From CAWDNM01 sp964521195 (GTDB lineage: Bacteria; Actinomycetota; Coriobacteriia; Anaerosomatales; JAAXUF01), in contig CAZFRE010000008.1 in NCBI GenBank assembly GCA_964521195.1, positions 1 through 64,000 of the forward strand: 64,000 nucleotides of DNA, written 5' to 3'. Numbering within the stretch: position 1 is the stretch's first letter; every line of letters begins with the position of its first letter. A model generated the notes under the pieces. The model saw only the letters and a program-made list of their open reading frames with translations. It ran no database searches and was not told the DNA's origin. This document shows, piece after piece, positions 35,778-44,234 of this stretch. The translations under genes were made by a program, and so were the position numbers.

Positions 35778-36146
35778 ATGGACGCTGCCGATGAGGCCAT
35801 GCTGCGCAAGTTCCAAAAGGAGCTGAATGCGGGCACCGTCTCTCTCGTCCTGCTCGCCATCCTCGATCGCTCTGAGGAGCCGCTCTACGGCTATCAGATC
35901 GCGAAGAGCATCGAGGGCGCGTGGGGAGAAGGTGTGCCGGTCAAGCAGGGCACGCTCTACCCGGTCCTCCGGTCGATGGAGGAGAACGGGCTGCTGAGCA
36001 GCCGGGTGGAACCGAGCGTCTCGGGTCCGCCTCGGAAGTACTACAAGATCACCGACCGGGGACGAGCCGTCCTCGGCGATTGGAGAGCGGCGTGGGTACG
36101 CACACGCGGCTTCGTCGATGCGACACTGGAGGGGAACGGTGGCTAA
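35778..36146 (+). CDS. PadR family transcriptional regulator
   Basis: 122 residues, a short PadR (subfamily 2). Seen: LNAGTVSLVLLAILDRSEEPLYGYQIAKSIE, VKQGTLYPVLRSMEENGLLSS, PRKYYKITDRGRAVL, the winged-HTH hallmarks of the family, and a short C-terminal dimer helix. ATG with GGGAGGTG upstream. It heads a three-gene operon: PadR, DUF1700-like membrane protein, lipoprotein. PadR repressors with such neighbours usually respond to envelope or drug stress; the ligand is unknown. Confidence 0.92.
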   Translation: MDAADEAMLRKFQKELNAGTVSLVLLAILDRSEEPLYGYQIAKSIEGAWGEGVPVKQGTLYPVLRSMEENGLLSSRVEPSVSGPPRKYYKITDRGRAVLGDWRAAWVRTRGFVDATLEGNGG

Positions 36147-37089
36147 CACGGTCGAGGGATACCTCGCTGAACTCAGAATGGCGCTTCACGGCGCCGACCC
36201 TGCACTCGTGCAGGACGCACTTTACGATGCCGAGGACAACCTGCGCACGGCACTCGCCGACGCGGGCGGCGCAGCTGCCACGCCGGAAGCCGTCGCTGCG
36301 GCGATCGACGCGTATGGCACCCCGGAAGAGGTCGCCGAGGCGTACCGCACCGCCGAACTCACCGTGGCAGCCGCGCTTCGCAAGCCGCCGTCGGTTCACG
36401 CGCAGTCCGTCTTCGGCGCAAGCCCGCTCGGCCGCTTCTTCGGCATCGCGCTCGATCCCTCGGCCTACGGCGCGCTGTTCTACATGTTCCTGGCGTTCGT
36501 GACCGGCATCCTGTACTTCACGCTCGTGGTGACCGGGATCTCGCTCACGTTCGGGCTGCTGATCCTCATCATCGGCGTGCCCTTTGCGCTCTTGTTCTTG
36601 GGCGTCGTGCGCGCGATCTCGCTGGCCGAAGGCCGTATGGTCGAGGGTCTGCTCGGCGAGCGCATGCCGAGAAGACCGCGCATGGTAGGCGCTGAGGGCA
36701 ACCTCTGGCAGCGCATCAAGAGCTGGCTCACGGACTACAGGACGTGGACGACGATGCTCTACATGGTGCTTCAGCTGCCGCTCGGGACCATCTACTTCAG
36801 CGTGATGGTGACGGCGCTGTCGCTGTGCGCCGGGGTCATCGCCCTGCCGTTCGTGCAGATGCTGACCAACGAGCCGGTCATCCGTGGACTGCAGTACGGC
36901 TACTACATCGAGCCGTGGGCGATGCCGCTGCTTGTCGCTGTCGGGGTGCTCGGCCTGTTCGTGACGCTGTGGCTCGCAAAGGGTCTTGGCAAGGTCCACG
37001 CGATGTGGGCGAAGACGATGCTCGTGGGTCGCTTCGAGGGCGTGAACGCGCCGGAAGCTCCCGCGTACGTGGGAGGTGCGCAGTCATGA
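36139..37089 (+). CDS. DUF1700-like membrane protein
   Basis: 316 residues. Seen: a soluble N-terminus of about 90 residues with YLAELRMALHGADPALVQDALYDAEDNLRTAL and a YGTPEEVAEAYRTAE segment, which is the HAAS/DUF1700 signature paired with PadR regulators; then four hydrophobic segments in two pairs separated by a charged loop. The GTG at 36139 has GGAGGGG at 4 nt and overlaps the PadR stop by 8 nt. HAAS domains are thought to anchor or sense membrane stress together with PadR partners. Confidence 0.75.
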   Translation: MANTVEGYLAELRMALHGADPALVQDALYDAEDNLRTALADAGGAAATPEAVAAAIDAYGTPEEVAEAYRTAELTVAAALRKPPSVHAQSVFGASPLGRFFGIALDPSAYGALFYMFLAFVTGILYFTLVVTGISLTFGLLILIIGVPFALLFLGVVRAISLAEGRMVEGLLGERMPRRPRMVGAEGNLWQRIKSWLTDYRTWTTMLYMVLQLPLGTIYFSVMVTALSLCAGVIALPFVQMLTNEPVIRGLQYGYYIEPWAMPLLVAVGVLGLFVTLWLAKGLGKVHAMWAKTMLVGRFEGVNAPEAPAYVGGAQS

Positions 37090-37868
37090 GGAAGTCCGTA
37101 GTGATCGCAGTCGCGCTGCTGCTGGCCGTCGCTGTGCTCGGCTCGACAGGGTGTCGGCGTGTGAAGCTCACCGAGACGCCCTCGGGCAAGAGGCTCGAAG
37201 TGTCCACCGAGACGACAGCCGTCGCGCTTGGCGAGGCGGAGGGTCTCGACGTGACCGTGAGGCAGGGTGTGGGCGTGCTCAAGCTTGCCGCAGGTGAGCC
37301 CAGTTCGACCACCGCGATGGACGCGACGTTCTCCTACGCTCCTGCGGAGTGGAAGCCTGAGGTGACCTACAGCGTCGAGGAGACGCGCGGCGTGCTCTAC
37401 GTGGGCCAGCCCGAGATCGGCGTCGGCCCCAACTTCGGCACGACCGAGAACGAGTGGACGATCAAGGTCGCGCCGGGCATGCCCGCGAAGCTGTCGCTCA
37501 AGCTCGGCGTGGGTGAGAGTGACGTGGATCTGCGAGGTGTCGACGTGACCGGCCTCGAGGCGATCACGGGCGTTGGCGAGGCGACATTCGACCTCTCCGG
37601 CGAGCGTACGCACGACCTGACCGCGCGCATACAGGCGGGCGTGGGAGAGCTGACGGTACGGGTTCCGAGCGACGTGGGCGTACGCATCATCGGAGCTCAG
37701 GATGGGCTCGGGGACTTCACGGCACACAACTTCGAGCGGGACGACAGTGCCGGCGCGACACCCGATGGCAACGACCTCGTGAACGCCGCCTACTCGGCCG
37801 ACGGCCCGAAGATAGAGCTGTTCCTCACGCGCGGCATCGGCGATGTGAGGGTCGTCTCGGTCGACTAG
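37086..37868 (+). CDS. Lipoprotein with DUF4097/LiaF-like beta-repeat domain
   Basis: 260 residues. Seen: signal peptide with lipobox GSTGC (Cys23), then a beta-strand-rich domain with repeating alternation (KLSLKLGVGESDVDLRGV, LEAITGVGEATFDLSGE, ARIQAGVGELTVRVP, IGAQDGLGDFTAHNF). This 'toast-rack' pattern is typical of DUF2154/DUF4097 and the LiaF C-terminus, found in cell-envelope stress systems. The ATG overlaps the previous stop (ATGA). The PadR/HAAS/toast-rack trio is a recurring envelope-stress arrangement; that role is inferred from context. Confidence 0.75.
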   Translation: MRKSVVIAVALLLAVAVLGSTGCRRVKLTETPSGKRLEVSTETTAVALGEAEGLDVTVRQGVGVLKLAAGEPSSTTAMDATFSYAPAEWKPEVTYSVEETRGVLYVGQPEIGVGPNFGTTENEWTIKVAPGMPAKLSLKLGVGESDVDLRGVDVTGLEAITGVGEATFDLSGERTHDLTARIQAGVGELTVRVPSDVGVRIIGAQDGLGDFTAHNFERDDSAGATPDGNDLVNAAYSADGPKIELFLTRGIGDVRVVSVD

Positions 37869-37896
37869 GCGCAGGCACGCACACACACCACAACCC

Positions 37897-37928
37897 CGCG
37901 GGCGGTTGCGAACGTGCAGCCGCCCGCG
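37897..37928 (+). terminator. Terminator of the PadR operon
   Basis: 13-bp GC-rich stem with one G-T wobble (left 37897-37909, right 37916-37928) and a 6-nt loop, 28 nt after the lipoprotein stop. Confidence 0.6.
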
Positions 37929-38071
37929 TTCGCGCGCCCTGCCGGCGCGGTGGCCCACATTACGGAACCGTAGTCGCCGCGACGTTGCATCGCAATGTCG
38001 GCCTTCGAAGCTGGGAGTACGAGACGGTGCCAAGAAGCACCCTACGACGAACCCGACCTTGGAGGTCCATC

Positions 38072-38554
38072 ATGTCCGCGCGAAGCCGAATCCTTCTCGA
38101 CATCGGGATGTTCGCGGCGCTCCTCGCAGCGTACAACCCGGCGCTCACGGGGCTCGCGATCCACGAATGGCTCAGCATCGCGGTGATAGTGCCGCTCCTG
38201 CTCCACATGGTCATCAACTGGGAGTGGACGGTCCGCATCACCCTCACCTTCCTCGATCGTCTGGTGCATACCTCGCGGCTGAACCTGGTCGTGGATGCGG
38301 CGCTGTTCGTCTCGGCGGTCGCGGTGATGCTGTCCGGGTTGCTCATATCGCATGTTGCGCTGCCGTTCTTCGGCATCGCGGTGATGCCGAGCGCCGCCTG
38401 GACCGCGCTTCACGCCGTGAGCGCCGACATGACGATCGCGCTGCTGTTCCTACACTTCACGCTGCATCTCGGGTGGGCGGCCCGGGCGCTCGGCCACAGG
38501 CCTGCCGGGACTCGCGCGCCCGCTGCCCAGACTATCCGGGTCGAAGACCACTAG
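38072..38554 (+). CDS. DUF4405 membrane protein (cytochrome b-like)
   Basis: 160 residues with four helices. Seen: HEWLSIAVIVPLLLHMVINWEWT, where His residues in helix 2 and its loop are spaced like heme b ligands, and ALHAVSADMTIALLFLHFTLHLGW in the last helix with further His residues. This is the DUF4405 pattern, often read as a small diheme cytochrome b. The ATG at 38072 has GGAGG at 7 nt; the longer frame from 37985 has none. It is followed after 54 nt by a tiny exported Cys-rich protein that may be its partner. Confidence 0.78.
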   Translation: MSARSRILLDIGMFAALLAAYNPALTGLAIHEWLSIAVIVPLLLHMVINWEWTVRITLTFLDRLVHTSRLNLVVDAALFVSAVAVMLSGLLISHVALPFFGIAVMPSAAWTALHAVSADMTIALLFLHFTLHLGWAARALGHRPAGTRAPAAQTIRVEDH

Positions 38555-38608
38555 CCGCTCGCGCTGTCCGGACGCGCGATCCGGAATCAGCCGACTTGAG
38601 GAGGAACC

Positions 38609-38866
38609 ATGAAACGTTCGATCAAGAACACCGCCGCAGTGCTGCTGGCGACCGCTCTGACCGCGCTGGCTGTGTTCGGCGGGGTGCAGGTCGCCGAGCT
38701 CGCAGCGGGCACCTCGGGCAGTACCGGAGTCGCGGCGACGACCGCCGGATCGGCAGGCTACTACACGACCGCGACCAACGTGGCGCAGACGTCAGGCACG
38801 CTCACATGCCCGGCGACCGGGTGCACGGCGTCGAGCTGCCACGCGACCTCCGGACGCGGGCACTAG
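38609..38866 (+). CDS. Small exported protein with CX4CH motif
   Basis: 85 residues, not recognised. Seen: a signal peptide or anchor (residues 8-32), a Ser/Thr/Gly/Ala-rich linker, and at the very C-terminus C67, then C72-TASS-C77-H78 followed by only seven residues. CX4CH is a rare but known c-type heme attachment variant (tetraheme cytochrome c3 group). The ATG has GAGGAG upstream. It sits directly downstream of the DUF4405 cytochrome b-like gene, so a b/c pair is plausible. A metal or disulfide site is the alternative. Confidence 0.65.
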   Translation: MKRSIKNTAAVLLATALTALAVFGGVQVAELAAGTSGSTGVAATTAGSAGYYTTATNVAQTSGTLTCPATGCTASSCHATSGRGH

Positions 38867-39008
38867 GTCGCGATCGCCACGCTGGCACCCCGCATGATTG
38901 CGGTCTCGTAACCGCATCGCAGGCGCGCTGCAATGCCAGGCGCCCAGAGTGAAGGAAGAGCGTCGGCCCCAAGTCGGCTGACGCACGACGAAAGCAGAGG
39001 TAGCGCAG

Positions 39009-39587
39009 ATGACCGACAACACCAACGACACCACCCCCACCGAGCCGATTCCCCCGGTCGCGGAGACGGCAGCCGGCCCCGACGCCCCCGCGGCACCGGA
39101 GGCCCCGGCCGCCGAGCATGCCACGGCTCCGATGGCGCCGGGCGCTGCCCCGGCCTACACCCCGCCGCCGGCACCCGCCGCCACACCCGTCTCGCAAGGC
39201 GACAAGCGCGTGGCGATGGTCGTGGGCGGGATCGCGGTCGCAGCGGTGCTCGGCATCGGCGTCTTCGCGGCAGGCGTCGCGGTCGGAAGCCGCATAGGCG
39301 TCGGTCACGATCGGCAGTTCGCGATAGGCGGGCAGCAGTTGCCGGGGACGATGCAGAGCGGCCGGCAGGGCTTCGGCAGCGGGCAGCAGGCGCCGGGCAT
39401 GATGCAAGACGGCGGGCCGGGTCGAGGCAATGGTCGCGGATTCGACCACGATGACGATGACTCCGACGACTACGCGCAGGGCTACGGCGGCCGACGCGGC
39501 CGCGGTGGCCACGGAGCCCCGCAGGGCTTCGGCGGGCAGGGGAGCGTCTCCCCGACCGCTTCCGTACCGGCGGTACCCGGGCAGTAG
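39009..39587 (+). CDS. Single-pass membrane protein, Pro-rich and acidic/Gly-rich tails
   Basis: 192 residues, not recognised. Seen: a cytoplasmic N-terminus of about 65 residues rich in Pro, Ala and Thr, one helix (about 69-93, VAMVVGGIAVAAVLGIGVFAAG), then an external tail rich in Gly, Gln, Met and Asp with a DDDDSDD run near residues 149-155. It resembles tails that bind metals or are disordered. It precedes the two-component system and may be its output or input; only position suggests this. Confidence 0.55.
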   Translation: MTDNTNDTTPTEPIPPVAETAAGPDAPAAPEAPAAEHATAPMAPGAAPAYTPPPAPAATPVSQGDKRVAMVVGGIAVAAVLGIGVFAAGVAVGSRIGVGHDRQFAIGGQQLPGTMQSGRQGFGSGQQAPGMMQDGGPGRGNGRGFDHDDDDSDDYAQGYGGRRGRGGHGAPQGFGGQGSVSPTASVPAVPGQ

Positions 39588-39597
39588 GTGGCACGCG

Positions 39598-39633
39598 GCG
39601 ACGGCCGTCCTTTCCCGCAGGGGCGGCCGTCGC
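39598..39633 (+). terminator. Hairpin before the two-component system
   Basis: 10-bp perfect stem (GCGACGGCCG at 39598-39607 and its complement at 39624-39633), loop 16 nt, directly after the preceding stop. No T tract. Confidence 0.5.
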
Positions 39634-39652
39634 AGTGCTACCCTCAGACGCG

Positions 39653-40354
39653 ATGACCGATCGCACCTACAGCATCCTCGTGATCGAAGACGACCCCGCT
39701 GTCGCCGAAGGCCTCGTCGAGGGCATCGGCGGTGAGGGGTTCGACGTGCACTGGGAGTCGACTGGAACCGGCGGTGTCGCGTATGCGCGGGACAACTCGC
39801 CGAGTCTCATCGTGCTCGACGTGCGACTCCCGGACGGTTCCGGCTTCGACTTCTGCCGGCAGATGCGCATGGCAGGCATGCGCCAGCCGATCCTCATGCT
39901 CACGGTGCAATCGGACGAGCTCGACAAGGTCCTCGGCCTCGAGATGGGTGCCGACGACTACCTCACCAAGCCCTACCGCCTCCGAGAACTCCTCGCACGC
40001 ATCCGCTCTCTGCTTCGTCGCGCCTACGGCGAGCTCTCCTCGGCGGAGGCGGACGTGCTCTACGTCGGCGACCTCGTCGTCGACCGCAGCCGGGCGACGG
40101 TCACCCGCGACGGAGCGTCGCTCAGCCTCACACCCACCGAGTTCCGCCTGCTCGTCTTCATGGCGCAGCACCCGGGCCAGGCGTTCTCGCGCGGCCAGCT
40201 CATCGAGAACGTGTGGGGCGGCGACGGTGAGTTCTACGACGACAAGACGGTGAGCGTCCACGTGCGTCGGCTGCGCGAGAAGATCGAGGCCGAGCCGAGC
40301 AACCCGCGGCTGCTACTCACGGTGCCGGGTATCGGCTACCGGCTGGCGATCTGA
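39653..40354 (+). CDS. OmpR-type response regulator
   Basis: 233 residues. Seen: receiver domain with ILVIEDDPAVAEGL, phospho-acceptor Asp56 in VLDVRLPDG, conserved Thr and Lys in LTVQSDE and LTKPY; then a winged-helix DNA-binding domain with SLTPTEFRLLVFMAQHPGQAFSR and VSVHVRRLREKIE. There is no Shine-Dalgarno before the ATG. The stop overlaps the kinase start as TGATG, so the pair is coupled. Target genes unknown; the tail-rich membrane protein upstream is a candidate. Confidence 0.94.
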   Translation: MTDRTYSILVIEDDPAVAEGLVEGIGGEGFDVHWESTGTGGVAYARDNSPSLIVLDVRLPDGSGFDFCRQMRMAGMRQPILMLTVQSDELDKVLGLEMGADDYLTKPYRLRELLARIRSLLRRAYGELSSAEADVLYVGDLVVDRSRATVTRDGASLSLTPTEFRLLVFMAQHPGQAFSRGQLIENVWGGDGEFYDDKTVSVHVRRLREKIEAEPSNPRLLLTVPGIGYRLAI

Positions 40355-41763
40355 TGGGCGCAGCCTTGCACTCGCGTCCGCTTCGCGCGGAGCTCGCGCT
40401 CACGTACGCCGGGATCGCGGCGCTCACGGCGCTGCTGCTCGGCGGAATCCTGCTCGGGGTTCTCGGCGGCTATTACGACCGCGCCGAGCAAAGCTACCTG
40501 CAGTCCGCGGCGCGGCGCATCCTCAAGAACCCCGAGACCGGCAGCACCATCACCGACGCCCAGGAGTGGGTGCTCGAGTCCGCCGTGGCCGCGCAGGCGC
40601 GGGTGAAGCTCTACGACGCGAGCGGTGTACTCGTCGCCGACTCCGGCCCGGTCACCAGCCTCGACCTCACCGCGCTGACCCGTGGCCGAGGAGAGCGCGG
40701 CGAACACCGCGACGAGCGACTGCCGCAGCCGCTCGGCGAGGGGATCTTCAGCGGCGCGGACACGGCGTCGACGTCGGATGCCTCGCTGCGCATCGCGCTC
40801 GCGAACGAGTCGGGCTACTTCGAGCTCTCAGAGCCGCCCGTCTCCGGCCGCGCTGTCCTGATCGGCATCGCGCAGGCGTGGATCGTCGCGGCGCTGCTAT
40901 CGGTGGGGCTGGCGGCACTCGCCGGCTATCTGCTGTCCCGTCGCATCTCGCGCCCGCTGGCCGCGCTCACCGAGGCGAGCGACCGCATGGCCGACGGGGA
41001 CCTCTCGGCACGCGCGCCCGCGGTCGCAGGCGACGAGTTCGGCCGCCTCGCCGCCTCGTTCAACACGATGGCCCAGCGCAACGAGACCACCGTCGTGTCG
41101 CTGCGCCGGTTCGTCGCCGATGCGGCGCACGAGATAGGCACGCCCCTCACCGCGCTCGAGGCAGACCTCGAACTCGCCGAGAAGGCCGCGATCACCGACG
41201 ACGAGCGACGCCTTGTCGCGCGGGCGCTCGGTCAGGCACGGCGCATCGAGTCGCTGTCGCAGGGGCTGCTGCGCCTGTCGCGCATCGAGGCTGGTGACGC
41301 CGGCGCGACGGAGCGGGTGGACGTCGCAGCGCTCGTGCGCGAAGCGATCGACACCATCGCCTCGCGCGCCGAACAGGCCGGGTTGGCGCTTGCGGTCGGC
41401 GAGATCGCCGAGCCGCTCGTCACGCTCGCGGATCACGCCAAGCTGCAGGTCGTCTTCGAGAACCTGCTCGACAACGCGGTGAAGTTCACGCCGGCCGGTG
41501 GGAGCATCGCGGTCTCCGCAGTGCGCGAGGGTGACGAGGCCGTCATCAGCATCGCCGACACCGGCGTCGGCATCCCCCTCGCCGAGCAAGACGTCGTCTT
41601 CTCGCGCTTCCACCGGGCACGCAACGCCGCCTCCTATCCCGGCAGCGGTCTGGGTCTCGCCATCGTGAGCGCGACGGTGGAGCGTGCGGGCGGCACGGTA
41701 GGCTTCGAGAGCTCGGAAGCCGGGACCCGGTTCGAGGTCAGGCTGCCGCTCGCCGGGGCGTAG
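40354..41763 (+). CDS. Sensor histidine kinase
   Basis: 469 residues. Seen: helix at about 15-35, external sensor domain of about 130 residues, second helix at about 170-192, HAMP (SRRISRPLAALTEASDRMADGDLSA), DHp with phospho-acceptor His259 in AHEIGTPLTALEADLELA, and the ATP-binding domain with FENLLDNAVKFTP, IADTGVGIPL and GSGLGLAIV. The H box has Gly where the usual Arg stands (HELRTP becomes HEIGTP). The family is the OmpR/EnvZ-type pair. The signal is not readable from sequence. Confidence 0.93.
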   Translation: MGAALHSRPLRAELALTYAGIAALTALLLGGILLGVLGGYYDRAEQSYLQSAARRILKNPETGSTITDAQEWVLESAVAAQARVKLYDASGVLVADSGPVTSLDLTALTRGRGERGEHRDERLPQPLGEGIFSGADTASTSDASLRIALANESGYFELSEPPVSGRAVLIGIAQAWIVAALLSVGLAALAGYLLSRRISRPLAALTEASDRMADGDLSARAPAVAGDEFGRLAASFNTMAQRNETTVVSLRRFVADAAHEIGTPLTALEADLELAEKAAITDDERRLVARALGQARRIESLSQGLLRLSRIEAGDAGATERVDVAALVREAIDTIASRAEQAGLALAVGEIAEPLVTLADHAKLQVVFENLLDNAVKFTPAGGSIAVSAVREGDEAVISIADTGVGIPLAEQDVVFSRFHRARNAASYPGSGLGLAIVSATVERAGGTVGFESSEAGTRFEVRLPLAGA

Positions 41764-41841
41764 GGCCCGCAACGCTGCACCGCTCGCAGCGTCACGATAG
41801 ACTGTGCCGACTACCGGCAGACGCAAGGGGAGGACCACCGC

Positions 41842-42543
41842 GTGTCCGATATCAGGCGTCTCGCGCGCACGGTGTTGCCGCGCGGACTGCGTCGCAAGCT
41901 GCGACCGCTACATCGTCGCTACGTGTTTCGCCGTGCGCTGGCGCGCTTCCGCCGCGACCCCGCGGCGCATGCCTACGCCGGGAGTCCTGTTCTCGGCGAC
42001 CTCGTCTATGGTTGGGGTAACGAGTCGTGGAGCGCGATGACGGGGTTCCTCGCCGAGTCATTGAACGAAGCGCTTCAGGCGCGTGGCCCGATCCTCGAGT
42101 GCGGGTCGGGGCTGTCCACCGTGCTGGTGGGCATCGTCGCAGCGTCGCGTGGCCTGGCCCACGTCGCGCTCGAGCATCAGGATGCGTGGGCCCGGAAGGT
42201 CCGTGCCGAACTCGCTCGCTACGCACCCGCGAGCGTCGTCGAGTGGCGCCCGCTCGCAGACTACGGTGACTATGAGTGGTACGAGACGCGGGCGCCGCTG
42301 CCCGCAGACCGCTTCTCGCTTGTCGTCTGCGACGGCCCGCCCGGCGACACGCGCGGCGGTCGCTACGGTCTCGTGCCGGTGATGTCGGCGCACCTCGCCC
42401 CTGGGTGCGTGATCCTGCTCGATGATGCGCACCGCGAAGCGGAACGCGAGATCGCACAGCGCTGGACGCGAGAGCTTCCGGCGAGCGCCGAGTTGCTCGG
42501 CGAGGGGCGGCAGCACGTGCGGCTCGTCGTGGGCAGCGAGTAG
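41842..42543 (+). CDS. Class I SAM-dependent methyltransferase
   Basis: 233 residues. Seen: a basic N-terminus, then a Rossmann-type fold with motif I ILECGSGLSTVLVG, motif II-like HVALEHQDAW and motif IV-like LVVCDGPPGD, followed by GCVILLDDAHREAEREI. GTG start with GGGGAGG upstream. It is alone after the kinase and convergent with the hydrolase gene. Similar proteins methylate small molecules, glycans or protein residues; substrate not deducible. Confidence 0.75.
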   Translation: MSDIRRLARTVLPRGLRRKLRPLHRRYVFRRALARFRRDPAAHAYAGSPVLGDLVYGWGNESWSAMTGFLAESLNEALQARGPILECGSGLSTVLVGIVAASRGLAHVALEHQDAWARKVRAELARYAPASVVEWRPLADYGDYEWYETRAPLPADRFSLVVCDGPPGDTRGGRYGLVPVMSAHLAPGCVILLDDAHREAEREIAQRWTRELPASAELLGEGRQHVRLVVGSE

Positions 42544-42591
42544 TCGGGGCGAGCCGATGGCATCGGTCTGCGGCTTCGGGCGGAAGGACCG

Positions 42592-43458
42592 CTACGATGC
42601 CGTCTGCCACATCCCCGCGTGGTCGACGACCGAGAACTCGAGCTTGCCCTGCCCCAGGAGTGAGCCCAGGTAGCCCTTCACCGTGGTGACCGCGAGCCAG
42701 TAGCCTGCGGGGTTGTCGGACAGCCCGCGCTTGCGCGACACGAGCGCGATAGCCTCCTCGGTGGTGTGGGGCTTGTGCAGCGCTGTCAGCAGCAGCTCCC
42801 GGATGTCCTCGATCTGCTCGAGGTGGAACGCGATGTCGCGCATCGCCTGTGCGCGATCGGCGAGCTCGCCGTGACCGGGCACGAGCCAGTCGAAGTCGAT
42901 GCCCCGGATGCGTTCGAGCGACTTCGCGACGAGATCGGGATCGATGGCGTAGGGCAGGGGGTGGCGCTTCCAGAGCGTTTCCTCGTAGAGCGCGTCGCCG
43001 GTGAACAGCACCCCGTCGCGCGTGAGGAACGCCGTGTGCCCGAGCGTGTGACCCGGCAGCGCGAACGGGGTCGCTCGGCGGTCAGCCCAGTCTTCGATCA
43101 GCGCGTCGACCTTGCACGGGACACCCACGAACAGCTTTGTGACGAGGGTGTCGCCCGGCTTCGCCCAGCTGAACATGCCTCGGATGTTGATGTCCGGGTT
43201 CTCGACGAGCGCCGCATCGTCTCGGGCGGCGAAGACCGTCGCCCCGCGGTCGCGCACCACCGACCCCACCGCGAAGTGGTCGGCGTGGCCGTGGGTGATG
43301 GCGAGACAGTCGGTGGCGACGTTGTCGTAGGCCTCGGCCTCAGGGCCGGTGTCGATGATGAGGCCGTCGATGAATCCGGAGTTCGTGAGCCCCGGAAGGT
43401 AGTGCGTGTCACCTGCGATGTGGATGGCGCCTGTCGGCGGATCAAGCCGGTCGGTCAT
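42592..43458 (-). CDS. MBL-fold metallo-hydrolase
   Basis: 288 residues. Seen: the metal-binding THGHADH near residues 58-64, then FTGDALYEETLW and VPGHGELADRAQAM, completing the two-zinc site of the glyoxalase II/RNase Z-like group. The C-terminal 90 residues are helical with a HKPHTTEEAIALVSRKRG segment. Start ATG at 43458 with GAGGTG at 9 nt; the frame also has a GTG at 43470. It follows the hydrogenase protease after 58 nt on the same strand, so it may be co-transcribed; function unassigned. Confidence 0.83.
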   Translation of the reverse strand: MTDRLDPPTGAIHIAGDTHYLPGLTNSGFIDGLIIDTGPEAEAYDNVATDCLAITHGHADHFAVGSVVRDRGATVFAARDDAALVENPDINIRGMFSWAKPGDTLVTKLFVGVPCKVDALIEDWADRRATPFALPGHTLGHTAFLTRDGVLFTGDALYEETLWKRHPLPYAIDPDLVAKSLERIRGIDFDWLVPGHGELADRAQAMRDIAFHLEQIEDIRELLLTALHKPHTTEEAIALVSRKRGLSDNPAGYWLAVTTVKGYLGSLLGQGKLEFSVVDHAGMWQTAS

Positions 43459-43516
43459 GTCGCGAATCACCTCGGGATGAGTATGACACGCGCCCGCCGC
43501 GCTCCGGGCCGACGGC

Positions 43517-43981
43517 CTACGCCTCGCCGAGGGTCGCGAGCCTGAGCGCTTCCGCCGCCGCTGCGGGGACCGCGGCCTCGACCGCCGGTGTGCAACTCTC
43601 AGAGAACGTCGTGTCGTCGGCGATCTGGACTCCCACGATGTCCACGCGGTCAGGAACAGGCCGCCCGAGCCGACGCCCCATCTCCAGCGCCGTCGGCAGG
43701 TCGATCTGGTGGGCTGCGACCAAGTGGAGAGATGGCTCGATGGCGTCGCTTGCGAACGTCACGACCTCGCCCGGCTCCGCGTCACGCAGTCTCACCGCGT
43801 CCACGACCACGGCCCGGTCGAACCCCTCGAGCAGGTCGATGAGCGCGAAGCCGGCGAGTTCGGCCTCCTTGACGACGACGCCGGGCGGCGCGCCCTGCTC
43901 GGCGATAAGGCGAGCGACCTTGATGCCGACCCCGTCGTCACACAGGATCGCATTACCCAGCCCGAGGATGAGGGTTTTCAC
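43517..43981 (-). CDS. Hydrogenase maturation protease (HyaD/HycI family)
   Basis: 154 residues. Seen: ILGLGNAILCDDGVGIKVARLI, the family's metal-sensing N-terminus with acidic residues near 15-16, and VVVDAVRLRDAEPGEV in the middle, with His91 in LHLVAAHQIDLP as the third nickel-sensing ligand. The enzyme removes the C-terminal tail of the NiFe large subunit after nickel insertion; the large subunit encoded upstream carries such a tail. GTG start 4 nt after the tusA-like stop. Confidence 0.9.
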   Translation of the reverse strand: MKTLILGLGNAILCDDGVGIKVARLIAEQGAPPGVVVKEAELAGFALIDLLEGFDRAVVVDAVRLRDAEPGEVVTFASDAIEPSLHLVAAHQIDLPTALEMGRRLGRPVPDRVDIVGVQIADDTTFSESCTPAVEAAVPAAAAEALRLATLGEA

Positions 43982-43985
43982 GTGG

Positions 43986-44207
43986 TCAGAACTGGATCTG
44001 CACCACGGTGATGCCGCCGCTCTTGTTCACCGCGAGCAGCGTCTTGTTCATGCGTTCGCACCACTTGCGGACGTCGTCCTCGAACGTCTCGCAGTCCGCC
44101 GTCGCCTCGAGCACGTCCCCGGGATGCATCTGGGGCAACATCCCGGTGATCTTCAGGATGGGCTGCGGACAGCGCATTCCCATGCAGTCGAGTGTCTGAG
44201 TCGCCAT
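43986..44207 (-). CDS. TusA/SirA-like sulfurtransferase
   Basis: 73 residues, complete family length. Seen: TLDCMGMRCPQPILKITGML, with the active Cys13 of the CPXP motif, followed by GDVLEATADCETFEDDVRKWCERMNKTLL and a final beta strand. TusA proteins carry persulfide sulfur between enzymes. The gene sits between hdrA and the hydrogenase protease, so sulfur delivery to or from the HdrA complex is a reasonable inference; TusA near Hdr genes is known in sulfur oxidisers, but that system is different (sHdr). Confidence 0.88.
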   Translation of the reverse strand: MATQTLDCMGMRCPQPILKITGMLPQMHPGDVLEATADCETFEDDVRKWCERMNKTLLAVNKSGGITVVQIQF

Positions 44208-44234
44208 GTCGTCTTCCCTCCGCGTGCGTATCGG

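Noticed and set aside
37985..38071. N-terminal extension of the DUF4405 gene
   Set aside because: The extra residues are Arg-rich and unsupported; GGAGG sits right before the ATG at 38072.
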